NCBI RefSeq assembly: GCF_900109785.1
Contig: NZ_FOBH01000008.1
Span: forward strand, 43,482-107,481
DNA: 64,000 nt
Source: Nitrosovibrio tenuis
Lineage (GTDB): Bacteria; Pseudomonadota; Gammaproteobacteria; Burkholderiales; Nitrosomonadaceae
Direction of reading: 5' to 3'
Below are positions 47,765 through 57,288 of this stretch, piece after piece. How positions within the stretch are numbered: the first letter of the stretch is position 1; each line of letters starts with the position of its first letter. The translations under genes were made by a program, and so were the position numbers. The notes beneath the pieces were generated by a model. It did no database searches and was not told the DNA's origin. It was given only the letters and a program-made list of their open reading frames with translations.

Positions 47765-48145
47765 GTGGACGACCACAACAAAATTGTCATAAGACGAATC
47801 GCGCGGCATGAGAAAACGGGTTCCGCGGAAGAGACCGTGCACGTTTTTCATCCCAGCCCGGCGAGCCGCTGGCTCGTCTACCTGCTCCTGGTTCCGGCAT
47901 TTATCATCATGGCGGTCCTTGGCATTTTCTTTTTTACCGCATTTCTCGCTTTATTTGCGGTTGCGGCCGCTGCCTTGGGGTTTCGGTTGTGGTGGTTGCG
48001 CCGTAAAATGCGCAAGTCTCCGGGTAATTCCCCGGATGTGCGGGAGGGAGACTACGTTGTCATCGAAGACGCGGAAATTGTCGAAGAAAGAACCGCAAAG
48101 GGGACCACAAAGGCGGATGACGCGAACAGTACGAAGGGCGGATAA
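47765..48145 (+). CDS. Small membrane protein between pepP and ubiH
   Basis: A 126-residue protein starting at GTG one base after the pepP stop. Two membrane helices at about 34-80 (LVYLLLVPAFIIMAVLGIFFFTAFLALFAVAAAALGF) separate a short polar N-terminus from a charged C-terminal tail with EGDYVVIEDAEIVEE. Function unknown; it looks like an accessory of the pepP-ubiH operon. Confidence 0.7.
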   Translation: MDDHNKIVIRRIARHEKTGSAEETVHVFHPSPASRWLVYLLLVPAFIIMAVLGIFFFTAFLALFAVAAAALGFRLWWLRRKMRKSPGNSPDVREGDYVVIEDAEIVEERTAKGTTKADDANSTKGG

Positions 48146-48259
48146 AGAATACTTATGCGATACCTAAGCGGCGAAAGCAGACATGGAAAACATGAGCCGG
48201 CTGCAAGTACCGAAAAAGAGTACCGATAAAGCGAACTGAAGCAAGCGAATACCGAAGCG

Positions 48260-49576
48260 ATGAACACCCAACATTACGACTACGACCTTATCATCATCGG
48301 CGGCGGCCCGGTAGGCATGGCGTTGGCGCTGGCATTGCGCGGCAGCGGCACAACCGTGCTGCTACTGGAGGCGCGAGGGCTACCCACCAAGACGGAAGAT
48401 CCGCGTCCATTAGCGTTGTCTCATGGCAGCCGGCTCATCCTGCAGCGCCTGGGTGTATGGGATGCATTACCTCAAGCCACGCCCATCACAACCATCCATA
48501 TATCTGATCGCGGAGGATTTGGCCGAACCGTTTTGAACGCTGCTGAAGCAGATGTGCCCGCTTTGGGTTATGTCCTGAATCACCATGACCTGTTCAGGTC
48601 CATGTATGAGGCACTGACGGCCGATAGGAAGACCGGCATTGCAGATATCGACTACGTCGCCGGGGCACAGGTAACAAAATTGCAGACCAGCGCCGGGCGG
48701 GGGCAGATTGAATTCAATCACGAGGGCGTTACGAAAAAAAAGACCGCCAGGCTGCTCGCTGTCGCGGATGGCGGACGCCTGACCGGACAAATTGAAGGCG
48801 TGACACAGCATATGCATGACTACCAGCAGTGGGCGGTCGTTGCACATGTCAAAACCGAGCGCCGCCGTCCTGACTTCTTCAACACGACGGCATCAGTGAC
48901 ACACGCACTAACGAAGCGGAAGGGCCGACCGCATCGCTCGCGTGCGCTACGTGCTGCCGCTCAGCCCGGTACGGATATAGCCGCCGTGGCCAACGTCGCC
49001 GGTGTGGCCTATGAACGGTTTACACCTGACGGACCCGTGGCGTTATTGCCTTTTGGAGAGCATTTTGCCCTGGTGTGGACCGTTTCGCCCTCCGCTGCGC
49101 AGGAAATTCTCGCGCTGGATGACGCGGCCTTCCTGGCCCGGTTGCATGATCACTTCGGCGACCGCCTTGGCAAATTTGTTGAAACGAGTCAACGCTCCGG
49201 TTTTCCTCTTGCGCTCAAATACGTTGATCCTGTTACGGCTTGCCGGGTCGCATTGGTGGGCAATGCGGCGCAAACCCTGCATCCGGTTGCCGGGCAGGGC
49301 TTCAACCTGGGGTTGCGTGATGCATGGGAGTTGGCCGAGGAAATCGTTGCATCACCTGTCGACCTGGGTACCCCGGCAATGCTGGTAAGATATCGGGATA
49401 AACGCCGCATGGATAGTGGTGTGGGACGCATGTTTACCGACTCTTTGGTAAGATTGTTTTCCAATGACAACCTTGTGCTGGGGGCGATGCGCAGCATGGG
49501 GCTGAGCGCACTCGATTGCCTGCCGCCAGCCAAGCGTTTTGTGGCCCGGCGCATGATATTCGGGGCCAGAGGTTGA
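48260..49576 (+). CDS. ubiH: UbiH/COQ6-family FAD monooxygenase (ubiquinone biosynthesis)
   Basis: Hydroxylates the ubiquinone ring. N-terminal FAD motif YDLIIIGGGPVGMALALALRG, mid-protein ATG-like AYERFTPDGPVALLPFGEHFALVW, and C-terminal VALVGNAAQTLHPVAGQGFNLGLRDAWELAE are the family signatures. 438 residues is longer than the usual 390-410, because about 45 residues (roughly 200-245, basic and Ala-rich) sit between the FAD-binding Rossmann part and the ErF segment. Whether this is UbiH, UbiF or UbiI type cannot be told from the sequence alone. Confidence 0.85.
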   Translation: MNTQHYDYDLIIIGGGPVGMALALALRGSGTTVLLLEARGLPTKTEDPRPLALSHGSRLILQRLGVWDALPQATPITTIHISDRGGFGRTVLNAAEADVPALGYVLNHHDLFRSMYEALTADRKTGIADIDYVAGAQVTKLQTSAGRGQIEFNHEGVTKKKTARLLAVADGGRLTGQIEGVTQHMHDYQQWAVVAHVKTERRRPDFFNTTASVTHALTKRKGRPHRSRALRAAAQPGTDIAAVANVAGVAYERFTPDGPVALLPFGEHFALVWTVSPSAAQEILALDDAAFLARLHDHFGDRLGKFVETSQRSGFPLALKYVDPVTACRVALVGNAAQTLHPVAGQGFNLGLRDAWELAEEIVASPVDLGTPAMLVRYRDKRRMDSGVGRMFTDSLVRLFSNDNLVLGAMRSMGLSALDCLPPAKRFVARRMIFGARG

Positions 49577-49744
49577 TCTTGGGTTGCTCCCCTGAATGAG
49601 CCTGGTGCCGGGAGCGTCTGTTCAGAAGTTTCCAAACGGGGGCCGTAGAACGAGCACCTGCTTCGGAAGTTACAACTTTCCTGTTAAGATTCTGCCTTTT
49701 TGCCCTTGCCCTTTGCCCGCCTCGCGCGGTTTCCTGACTCCATC

Positions 49745-50770
49745 ATGCCCGCCGCCATGCAAATCGGTCCGCATATTCTTAAAAATAACCTTATCGTAGC
49801 GCCGATGGCCGGGGTGACCGACCGCCCCTTCCGGCAGTTATGCAAGAGCATGGGCGCGGGGATGGCGGTGTCGGAAATGGTGTCGAGCAACTCGCTTTTG
49901 TGGGGCTCGGAGAAGACGCGGCGCCGCGCCAACCACGAAGGCGAAGTGGACCCTATTTCCGTACAAATCGCCGGGGCCGATCCGGTCATGATGGCCGAAG
50001 CCGCTCGCTATAATGTAGCTCACGGGGCGCAAATCATCGATATCAACATGGGCTGCCCGGCTAAAAAAATCTGCAACGTGATGGCGGGCTCGGCGTTGCT
50101 GACGGATGAAGCGCTCGTAGGCAAGATACTTGACGCCGTGGTAGGGGCGGTCAGCGTTCCTGTTACGCTGAAGATCCGCACGGGCTGGGATACCCAGCAT
50201 AAAAACGCGGTCTCCGTAGCACGGATTGCCGAGCGTGCCGGGGTGCAGGCACTTGCCATTCACGGACGTACCCGCGCTTGCGCCTACATGGGCCATGCTG
50301 AATATGACACAATCGCCGCGGTAAAGGCTGCGGTGAACATTCCCGTCATCGCCAACGGCGATATCGCCACGCCGGAAAAAGCACGACAGGTACTCGAACA
50401 TACCGGGGCGGATGCAGTCATGATCGGCCGCGCCGCTCAGGGACGGCCATGGATATTTCGCGAGATCAGCCACTATCTAGCGACCGGCAATCATCTCCCG
50501 CTGCCGGAAGTCACCGAGATCCACCGGGTGCTTACCAACCATCTGCATGAGCTTTATAATTTCTATGGTGAATATTCCGGCTTACGCGTAGCGCGCAAGC
50601 ATATCTCCTGGTACACGAAGGGATTGATGGGCTCGGCCACGTTCCGGCATGCAATGAACCAATTGCAAACCGCTGATCAGCAAATGTCGGCGGTTAACGA
50701 ATTTTTCAATGAACTTGCCGGCTACGGGCGGCGATTGACTTACGACGAGCCTGAGGAATTGGTCGCATGA
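49745..50770 (+). CDS. dusB: tRNA-dihydrouridine synthase DusB
   Basis: FMN enzyme that reduces uridine to dihydrouridine in the tRNA D-loop. The N-terminus LIVAPMAGVTDRPFRQLC, the catalytic Cys motif DINMGCPAKKI (Cys around 105), HGRTR and ANGDI are all present. ATG 49745 gives MPAAMQIGPHILKN; ATG 49757 is nearly as good. The coding frame overlaps fis by 4 bases, the classic dusB-fis pair. Confidence 0.93.
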   Translation: MPAAMQIGPHILKNNLIVAPMAGVTDRPFRQLCKSMGAGMAVSEMVSSNSLLWGSEKTRRRANHEGEVDPISVQIAGADPVMMAEAARYNVAHGAQIIDINMGCPAKKICNVMAGSALLTDEALVGKILDAVVGAVSVPVTLKIRTGWDTQHKNAVSVARIAERAGVQALAIHGRTRACAYMGHAEYDTIAAVKAAVNIPVIANGDIATPEKARQVLEHTGADAVMIGRAAQGRPWIFREISHYLATGNHLPLPEVTEIHRVLTNHLHELYNFYGEYSGLRVARKHISWYTKGLMGSATFRHAMNQLQTADQQMSAVNEFFNELAGYGRRLTYDEPEELVA

Positions 50771-51009
50771 GCATCATCAATGAAAATGAAATCGCCCGTT
50801 GCGTACGTAAAGCCGTGGAAGAGTATTTCAATGATCTGGATGGCGAAAAGCCCCACGCGATTTATGAAATGGTGATATGCAGCGTAGAGAAGCCGCTCAT
50901 CGAGATGGTCGTTGAGCAGGCTGGCGGCAACCAGACGCGCGCGGCCGAATTGCTCGGCATCAACCGCAACACGCTCCGCAATAAAATGAAGCAGTATCAG
51001 ATCAAATAG
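50767..51009 (+). CDS. fis: Fis-family nucleoid protein
   Basis: Homodimeric DNA-bending protein that regulates rRNA genes and recombination. The C-terminal helix-turn-helix (GNQTRAAELLGINRNTLRNKMKQYQIK, about 54-80) is the conserved part; the N-terminus is divergent, as in betaproteobacteria. 80 residues. It overlaps dusB and lies 77 bases before purH. Confidence 0.92.
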   Translation: MSIINENEIARCVRKAVEEYFNDLDGEKPHAIYEMVICSVEKPLIEMVVEQAGGNQTRAAELLGINRNTLRNKMKQYQIK

Positions 51010-51086
51010 CCGACTAGCCCAAGCCCGGCATAACACCCCTACCGCGACTTCAATCTGAGACAGCCAGTGATACCCAAGAATACCCA

Positions 51087-52649
51087 ATGAACATCAAACA
51101 GGCTCTCATCAGCGTTTCCGACAAGACCGGAATCATCGAATTCGCGCGCGAGCTGAACCGTCTGGGGGTAGCCATTTTATCTACTGGAGGCACTGCCAAG
51201 CTGCTAAGGGATGCGGGGCTGGCTGTTACTGAAGTGGGCGATTACACCGGTTTTCCTGAAATGCTCGACGGACGGGTGAAAACCCTGCATCCCAAAATTC
51301 ATGCCGGTATTCTCGCGCGAAGGGACTCGCCCGAGCACATGGCGGCCATGAGCAGCACCGCAATTCCGACGATCGAGCTCGTCGTGGTGAATCTTTATCC
51401 TTTTAGCCGGACCATCGCTCGGCCGGATTGCAGCCTGGAAGAGGCGATTGAAAACATTGATATCGGCGGCCCGGCCATGGTGCGGGCTGCGGCAAAGAAT
51501 TATAAGAGCGTGGCGGTCGTCACTGATCCGGACGATTACGCCTTTTTACTGGAAGAAATGAAAGCAGGCGGCAGCGCGGTCTCGCAGGAATTCCGCTTCC
51601 GGCTCGCCTGCAAGGCTTTCTCGCACACTGCTGCCTATGATGGCGCCATCAGTAATTACTTGACTTCGATGGACGGCGAAACGGGGGAGCGTCAAACCTT
51701 TCCCGACCGCCTCAATCTCAACTTCGCTATGGTCCAGCAGTTACGCTACGGCGAGAACCCGCATCAACGCGCCGCCTTTTACCGTGATCCGGCACCTGTT
51801 CCAGGCATTCTTGCCAGTTATACCCAAGTGCAGGGCAAGGAGCTGTCTTACAACAATATTGCCGATGCGGATGCGGCGTGGGAATGCGTCAAGACGTTCG
51901 ACGCCCCTGCATGCGTCATAATCAAGCATGCCAATCCCTGCGGGGTAGCCGTGGCCGATACGCCGCTTGCGGCCTACAAGCGCGCCTTAGCCACCGACCC
52001 GACATCCGCCTTCGGCGGCATCATCGCTTTCAATCGTACGGTGGATGAATCTGCCGCGGAAGCGGTGATCCAGCAATTTGTCGAGGTAATCCTTGCGCCG
52101 CAATTCACCGCGGAGGCGCAACAGATACTCGCCCGCAAAGCCAACGTGCGCGTTTTGACTGTACCGTTGGAGGCCGGCAGCAATACCTACGACTTAAAGC
52201 GCGTGGGCGGCGGGCTGCTGGTGCAAACGCCGGATGATCTCAATATTACCGCCTCCCAATTGAGGGTAGTGACTAAGGTAAAGCCAACGGTACAGCAATT
52301 GAATGATTTGCTGTTTGCCTGGCGGGTGGCGAAGTTCGTCAAATCCAACGCTATCGTGTTTTGTGCCAACGGCCAGACGCTGGGAGTTGGGGCAGGCCAG
52401 ATGAGCCGCGTGGATAGCGCACGCATCGCTTCAATCAAGGCACAGAATGCCGGGCTCGACCTCGCCGGTTCGGCGGTTGCCTCCGATGCGTTTTTCCCGT
52501 TTCGCGACGGGCTGGACGTGGTCGTTCAGGCGGGCGCCCGGGCAGTCATCCAGCCGGGCGGCAGCGTGCGTGACGAGGAAGTTATTGCCGCAGCCGATGA
52601 GCAGGGTGTCGCGATGGTTTTTACCGGCGTGCGGCATTTCAGGCATTAA
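51087..52649 (+). CDS. purH: Bifunctional AICAR transformylase/IMP cyclohydrolase
   Basis: Last two steps of IMP synthesis. The N-terminal IMP cyclohydrolase (MGS-like) domain has [28 protein letters not shown]; the C-terminal transformylase has [14 protein letters not shown] and the catalytic KHANPCG. The C-terminus ends [13 protein letters not shown] as in homologues. 520 residues, intact. Confidence 0.97.
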   Translation: MNIKQALISVSDKTGIIEFARELNRLGVAILSTGGTAKLLRDAGLAVTEVGDYTGFPEMLDGRVKTLHPKIHAGILARRDSPEHMAAMSSTAIPTIELVVVNLYPFSRTIARPDCSLEEAIENIDIGGPAMVRAAAKNYKSVAVVTDPDDYAFLLEEMKAGGSAVSQEFRFRLACKAFSHTAAYDGAISNYLTSMDGETGERQTFPDRLNLNFAMVQQLRYGENPHQRAAFYRDPAPVPGILASYTQVQGKELSYNNIADADAAWECVKTFDAPACVIIKHANPCGVAVADTPLAAYKRALATDPTSAFGGIIAFNRTVDESAAEAVIQQFVEVILAPQFTAEAQQILARKANVRVLTVPLEAGSNTYDLKRVGGGLLVQTPDDLNITASQLRVVTKVKPTVQQLNDLLFAWRVAKFVKSNAIVFCANGQTLGVGAGQMSRVDSARIASIKAQNAGLDLAGSAVASDAFFPFRDGLDVVVQAGARAVIQPGGSVRDEEVIAAADEQGVAMVFTGVRHFRH

Positions 52650-52686
52650 TTATCGACAGATGATGCTGCCAGCCTTTGTAAACCTC

Positions 52687-52726
52687 AATAAGCCCGAATA
52701 AGCCCGAATAAGCCCGAGTAGGCCCG
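52687..52726. repeat. Four 10-bp tandem repeats in the purH-purD gap
   Basis: AATAAGCCCG occurs three times in tandem (52687, 52697, 52707) and once as AGTAGGCCCG (52717), followed by a T-rich stretch. It sits about 40 bases after the purH stop and 35 before purD. It may be a variable tandem repeat; no hairpin with a T-tract is obvious. Confidence 0.7.
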
Positions 52727-52761
52727 GTTTCTTTTTATATCTCTGCGTTAACATACCCTTG

Positions 52762-54072
52762 ATGAAATTGCTCGTAGTTGGTGGAGGCGGCAGAGAACAT
52801 GCCCTGGTCTGGAAACTGCTCCAGTCGTCAACCATCACTCGCCCCATACAGATCTTTGTCGCACCCGGAAACGCCGGCACAGCATTGGAAGATGGCGTGG
52901 AAAACATTGCGCTCACGGCTATTCCTGAGCTGCTGGAATTTGCCAAAAACGAGGCCGTTGCATTCACAATCGTCGGGCCGGAAGCGCCTCTGGTCGCCGG
53001 CATTGTGGATGCGTTTCGCGCTGAAGGCCTGAAAATTTTTGGCCCGACGCGGCAAGCCGCTCAACTGGAAGCCTCCAAGGATTTTTCCAAGGCATTCATG
53101 CAGCGCCATGGCATCCCTACCGCTGCGTACGCAACCTTCGATTCCTCTGCCGAAGCCCATCAGTATCTGGACGAGAAAGGCGCGCCCATTGTCATCAAGG
53201 CCGACGGTCTTGCCGCTGGAAAAGGCGTCGTAGTTGCTGTGACACTGGAAGAAGCGCATGCAGCGGTCGACGCAATGCTGGTGTCCCACCAGCTCGGCAA
53301 TGCAGGAGCCCGGGTGGTCATCGAGGAGTTTCTGGAAGGTGAAGAAGTCAGTTTTATTGTCATGGCCGACGGCCGCCACGTCTTGCCGCTTGCTACCAGC
53401 CAGGATCACAAGCGTCTGAAAGCGGGCGATAACGGGCCGAACACAGGCGGAATGGGCGCATATTCTCCCGCGCCAATGATCACCCCCGCCCTGCACGCCA
53501 GGATCATGCGAGAAGTCATCGACCCGGCGATCAACGGCATGGAGCAGGAAGGCGAAAACTATACCGGTTTTCTCTATGCCGGACTGATGATTGCGCCAGA
53601 CGGCGGCATCAAGGTGCTGGAGTTCAATTGCCGCATGGGTGATCCGGAAACCGAGGTCATCATGATGCGCCTGAAAAGCTGTCTGGTTTCGCTGCTGGAG
53701 CACGCGCTGAACGGAACCCTCGATAAGGTGGAGGCCGAGTGGGACCGCCGCCCTGCCTTGGGTGTGGTCATGGCCGCGCATGGTTATCCCGACTCGCCAA
53801 AGAAGGGTGACGTGATCCGTGGCTTGGCTGAGCTCCCCTCTATGCCGGCAAAGGAAAAAGACTATTACGTATTCCACGCAGGCACGACCTTGGACGAAGA
53901 GAATGGCAAGGAAATCGTCACGGCGGGGGGGCGTGTGCTGTGCGTGACCGTGTTGGGCGATAGTGTGAAAATGGCTCAGCGCCGCGCCTATGAAATTGCC
54001 GAGCAGATCCACTTCGACGGCTGCCAGATGCGGCGCGATATAGGGTATCGGGCTATCAATAATCGGAAATAA
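52762..54072 (+). CDS. purD: Phosphoribosylamine-glycine ligase
   Basis: Second step of purine synthesis, ATP-dependent. MKLLVVGGGGREHALVWKL is the standard N-terminus; the ATP-grasp core includes VIKADGLAAGKGVVVA, EEFLEGEEVSF, and NTGGMGAYSPAP, with LEFNCRMGDPETE near the metal site. ATG 52762 is chosen rather than the TTG one codon earlier. 436 residues. Confidence 0.97.
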   Translation: MKLLVVGGGGREHALVWKLLQSSTITRPIQIFVAPGNAGTALEDGVENIALTAIPELLEFAKNEAVAFTIVGPEAPLVAGIVDAFRAEGLKIFGPTRQAAQLEASKDFSKAFMQRHGIPTAAYATFDSSAEAHQYLDEKGAPIVIKADGLAAGKGVVVAVTLEEAHAAVDAMLVSHQLGNAGARVVIEEFLEGEEVSFIVMADGRHVLPLATSQDHKRLKAGDNGPNTGGMGAYSPAPMITPALHARIMREVIDPAINGMEQEGENYTGFLYAGLMIAPDGGIKVLEFNCRMGDPETEVIMMRLKSCLVSLLEHALNGTLDKVEAEWDRRPALGVVMAAHGYPDSPKKGDVIRGLAELPSMPAKEKDYYVFHAGTTLDEENGKEIVTAGGRVLCVTVLGDSVKMAQRRAYEIAEQIHFDGCQMRRDIGYRAINNRK

Positions 54073-54111
54073 CGGCTTAGTACTTTGTTGTACGAGCGTA
54101 TCGGGAGTGCA

Positions 54112-55011
54112 ATGAGTTCAACACAACTCGTTAAAGAATTTTTCACCGGACTTCAGCAACGCATCGTCGATTGCCTGGAAGACATAGACGGCAAATTTTT
54201 TCGCCGGGATCTGTGGGAGCGACCCGAGGGCGGCGGGGGTTTAAGCTGCGTGCTGGAAGAGGGCAATGTGCTCGAACGCGGCGGAGTCAATTATTCGCAT
54301 GTGTTTGGCGGTGGGCTGCCCGCCTCCGCCACGGCCGCCCGGCCGGAACTATCCGGGCGCTCGTTCGAGGCCATGGGTGTGTCGCTGGTGCTGCACCCCC
54401 GCAATCCTTATGCACCCACCGTGCATCTCAATGTGCGCTATCTCGAAGCGCGCAAGGAAGGCGCCGAGCCGGTGTGGTGGTTTGGCGGCGGCATGGACCT
54501 GACCCCTTACTATGGTTTTGAAGAAGACGCCATACACTTCCACCAGACCTGCAAAGATGCGCTGCAACCATTTGGCAAGGACTATCATCGTCGCTTCAAG
54601 AAATGGTGCGACGAATATTTTTACCTGAAGCATCGCGGGGAGCCGCGCGGCATCGGCGGCATTTTCTTCGATGATTTAGGCAAACCGGATTTCGACACCT
54701 GTTTCAGCCTGACCAAGAGTGTCGGAGACCATTTCCTGTCCGCTTATGTCCCCATTCTCGAGGGGCGCCTGAACACGCCCTACGGCGAGCGCGAACGGGA
54801 TTTCCAGGCATACCGCCGCGGCCGCTACGTGGAGTTCAACCTGGTGTGGGACCGTGGCACCTTATTCGGATTGCAATCGGGAGGGCGCACCGAATCCATC
54901 CTCATGTCGCTGCCTCCCATAGTGAAATGGCGCTACGACTGGCACCCGCTGGCGGGCAGTCCGGAGGGTAAACTCTACACCCACTTCTTGATTGGCAGGG
55001 ATTGGGTGTAA
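54112..55011 (+). CDS. hemF: Oxygen-dependent coproporphyrinogen III oxidase
   Basis: Converts coproporphyrinogen III to protoporphyrinogen IX with O2. Conserved: [43 protein letters not shown], and [12 protein letters not shown] 54112 has GGGAG four bases upstream; the longer frame to 54085 lacks homology. 299 residues. It is aerobic heme synthesis, consistent with an obligate aerobe. Last protein gene before tRNA-Ala. Confidence 0.96.
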   Translation: MSSTQLVKEFFTGLQQRIVDCLEDIDGKFFRRDLWERPEGGGGLSCVLEEGNVLERGGVNYSHVFGGGLPASATAARPELSGRSFEAMGVSLVLHPRNPYAPTVHLNVRYLEARKEGAEPVWWFGGGMDLTPYYGFEEDAIHFHQTCKDALQPFGKDYHRRFKKWCDEYFYLKHRGEPRGIGGIFFDDLGKPDFDTCFSLTKSVGDHFLSAYVPILEGRLNTPYGERERDFQAYRRGRYVEFNLVWDRGTLFGLQSGGRTESILMSLPPIVKWRYDWHPLAGSPEGKLYTHFLIGRDWV

Positions 55012-55012
55012 G

Positions 55013-55029
55013 AAGGCTTGAGCCTTTTT
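55013..55029 (+). terminator. Short rho-independent terminator after hemF
   Basis: AAGGC TTGA GCCTT followed by TTT starts two bases after the hemF stop. The stem is only 5 bp with a 4-base loop, so it may be partial. Confidence 0.45.
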
Positions 55030-55132
55030 GCTGGCTAAATTTTCATCGGCTGAGGCAGACCCGCTTGCATTCGTCTTCTGCTTCGGGAATAGCGTAAATG
55101 ATGGGGCTTTTTGTTATAAAATAAGCCTAAAT

Positions 55133-55208
<76 letters not shown>

Positions 55209-55543
55209 CTGATTGTAAACGATATTTTGTTACTACATCAACAATATCGGTCCGTAAAAATAAGTACGCGTAGTAATTATGTAGGAAATCAAGTAGGCTA
55301 CTCTAGAGGTGGCTAGTTCCTAACTCTTAATCCTAGATAGAGCGTTTGGGACGCTCACGACCCACCATTTAAACGAGGACTTGCCGAATGCTAGTCTTTG
55401 GTGTTTTAAGTTTAGTAGCCTCATAGTAGGATTCTCCCCCTACTTACTATTACAACGATTTTTTGCGCTGAAAGCGGCGCTGAGGGCGCAGGAACCACCA
55501 GCAAACGTACTGCGTGCCAAAATCAATTTTCCCCCCGTCAGAC
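55209..55543. other. 335-base gap after tRNA-Ala
   Basis: No gene, tRNA or strong hairpin seen. AT-rich with scattered direct AGTAG/TAGTA words. It probably represents the left part of the island. Confidence 0.4.
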
Positions 55544-55780
55544 TTACTCCTTGTTAGCTATCCGGCGTCTCATCCACGCGCCCGCACCCAAGATCAAAGA
55601 GCCGTCAGAAAATACGAACCGCTGAATATGGAACGCCGTACCTGGACTCGAATTTGATTGAGTTGGGTAGAACACAAAGATTCCTGTCAGCGAAGCTAAC
55701 ACCCGTGCTGGTGTGTCGACTATAGCCTGTCCAAATTGGGGAAGTCCATTATGGAGCCACGGAGCGTATACCAAGATCAC
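55544..55780 (-). CDS. Hypothetical small protein
   Basis: A 78-residue frame starting at GTG that overlaps the upstream membrane-protein gene in a GTGA arrangement, which supports it. No known motif; one weakly hydrophobic segment (TPARVLASLTGIFVFY). Confidence 0.4.
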   Translation of the reverse strand: MILVYAPWLHNGLPQFGQAIVDTPARVLASLTGIFVFYPTQSNSSPGTAFHIQRFVFSDGSLILGAGAWMRRRIANKE

Positions 55781-56355
55781 TGGTCCTTGTTGTCTTGTTT
55801 TGAACGAGTTACAAAGGCATCAAAAATGAAGGTCAACCTAAAAATATTTAGAGCAGCCGCAACAGCAGTACAAATACTGTAGAGGAATAACCAATAACCT
55901 ATACCATTACCTATTGGCTCAAGCCTTAAGAAAACATGGCTGCAACAATCAAGCCAAGCTGGGGCATCAAAGTGAAGTGCATTAGTAACCACAGCCCAAA
56001 CCAGAGCAATTAACTGAAATAAAACAAAATGTAGAAGAGTTACGGAGATATTTAAGTAAGGGGAATTTCTACCATTACCATTTGGGTCATTGCCGGCTAT
56101 AAGAGCCTTAAATTTTTCATCCCCAAATGATACAAATACGGCAAATCCACCAAGTGTAAATCCTAATAGATTAGGTAGAACTATTATTGGTTGATCCCAC
56201 CATTCATGGTGAAGCCAAAAATCTCCGGTTAAAATGGACAGCAATAACGCAAAATGTGCATATGGTGAAGTTATAAGAGCTCTTATGCCACCATAGATGG
56301 TCCAATATCTATTCAGGATACTAATAACACCAGCATAAGGGTTTCCTGCTGCCAT
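55777..56355 (-). CDS. Membrane protein of the DUF4747-like/rdgC group
   Basis: About 192 residues with four hydrophobic segments (YAHFALLLSILTG; IIVLPNLLGFTLGGFAVFVSF; ISVTLLHFVLFQLIALVWAVV; GYWLFLYSICTAVAAALNIF). ATG 56355 lies one base after the stop of the DUF4747-like gene (TAAgATG), so they are coupled; the frame extends to a TTG at 56379 overlapping that gene. Small membrane proteins next to a cytoplasmic partner are common in abortive-infection defence systems, so an effector role is possible. Confidence 0.6.
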   Translation of the reverse strand: MAAGNPYAGVISILNRYWTIYGGIRALITSPYAHFALLLSILTGDFWLHHEWWDQPIIVLPNLLGFTLGGFAVFVSFGDEKFKALIAGNDPNGNGRNSPYLNISVTLLHFVLFQLIALVWAVVTNALHFDAPAWLDCCSHVFLRLEPIGNGIGYWLFLYSICTAVAAALNIFRLTFIFDAFVTRSKQDNKDQ

Positions 56356-56356
56356 C

Positions 56357-57220
56357 TTATAAGGCTGACGTATAGCCAACTAGAACATCGGGCGAGTTTT
56401 GCTCATCAGGGCTATAAGTAATCGACTCTTTCCAGGGAGCATAGGAAGTAGATTCTTCAACACGTTGACCACTAGCCGTGTAACCAATTGCAGTTACTTT
56501 TCCGTTGTCGGCAGCGACTTTTGCAAGTAACGTTGTATCATGATCTGGCTTAATCGATTCCATTGATTCGGCTGTATAAACTTGGAAAATTCTTCTTACG
56601 TTTAGTCGATCAAATCGTCTAAAAACCTCTTCCTCATCATCGTGATTGTCGTCAGGGTTAGGTCGAACCACATCAATCGTAAGTTTAGCCAATCTATGTA
56701 GCGCTAATATTTTTGATAATTGAGTACGATCTGGGATTATTGTTATCTCAACTTTTCCAAACTCTTTCGTAATTGTGGGGGTACTGAACAAGTTATCAAA
56801 GAGCTTCAACAGCGAACCTGGAGATAGCACGACACCGGTGTGGTAAGAAACATAATAAAGCTTATGAGTACGTGGATAGAAGACATAATCAGACATTGCT
56901 AGATTCGGTTTTAACTCATCTGGGATCGTTATCGCAGCTATTTCATCCTGAGTGGCAACCTCATTTGTCTCGACGTTAAACCACGGAGCATTTGGATCGA
57001 TTTGATCAAAACGATATATACGGCCATATATACCTTCTATCATTTCTTTGTCTGAGTCCAAACGCCTCAACTCACCAATCATCAATCGCTGGGTTGTTCT
57101 TAGCGCAACGCTCTTCTTCATACGATACGCGCTTCGGAACAAATCTACATATTTTTGCGGTGAATGAGGGTGCGTAACAATGTTCAATCCTGAAATTGTA
57201 ATTTTCCGATTCTGAGCCAT
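56357..57220 (-). CDS. DUF4747-like hypothetical protein
   Basis: A 287-residue soluble protein. The start ITISGLNIVTHPHSPQKYVDLFRSAYRMKKSV resembles DUF4747-type proteins as I remember them; this is a weak assignment. ATG 57220 has GGAA upstream; the frame extends to a TTG at 57244. It has no obvious catalytic residues. It is followed by a membrane protein and preceded by rdgC on the same strand, which suggests an island defence or phage-derived cluster. Confidence 0.5.
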   Translation of the reverse strand: MAQNRKITISGLNIVTHPHSPQKYVDLFRSAYRMKKSVALRTTQRLMIGELRRLDSDKEMIEGIYGRIYRFDQIDPNAPWFNVETNEVATQDEIAAITIPDELKPNLAMSDYVFYPRTHKLYYVSYHTGVVLSPGSLLKLFDNLFSTPTITKEFGKVEITIIPDRTQLSKILALHRLAKLTIDVVRPNPDDNHDDEEEVFRRFDRLNVRRIFQVYTAESMESIKPDHDTTLLAKVAADNGKVTAIGYTASGQRVEESTSYAPWKESITYSPDEQNSPDVLVGYTSAL

Positions 57221-57288
57221 GAAATTTCCATTGATAGGAAGCAAATTATTATTGATCTATACCCAGTTTATTATTTCTTGTAATTCTG

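Noticed and set aside
52828..54012. Long minus-strand frame opposite purD
   Set aside because: It lies wholly within purD and has no recognisable protein pattern; shadow of codon bias.
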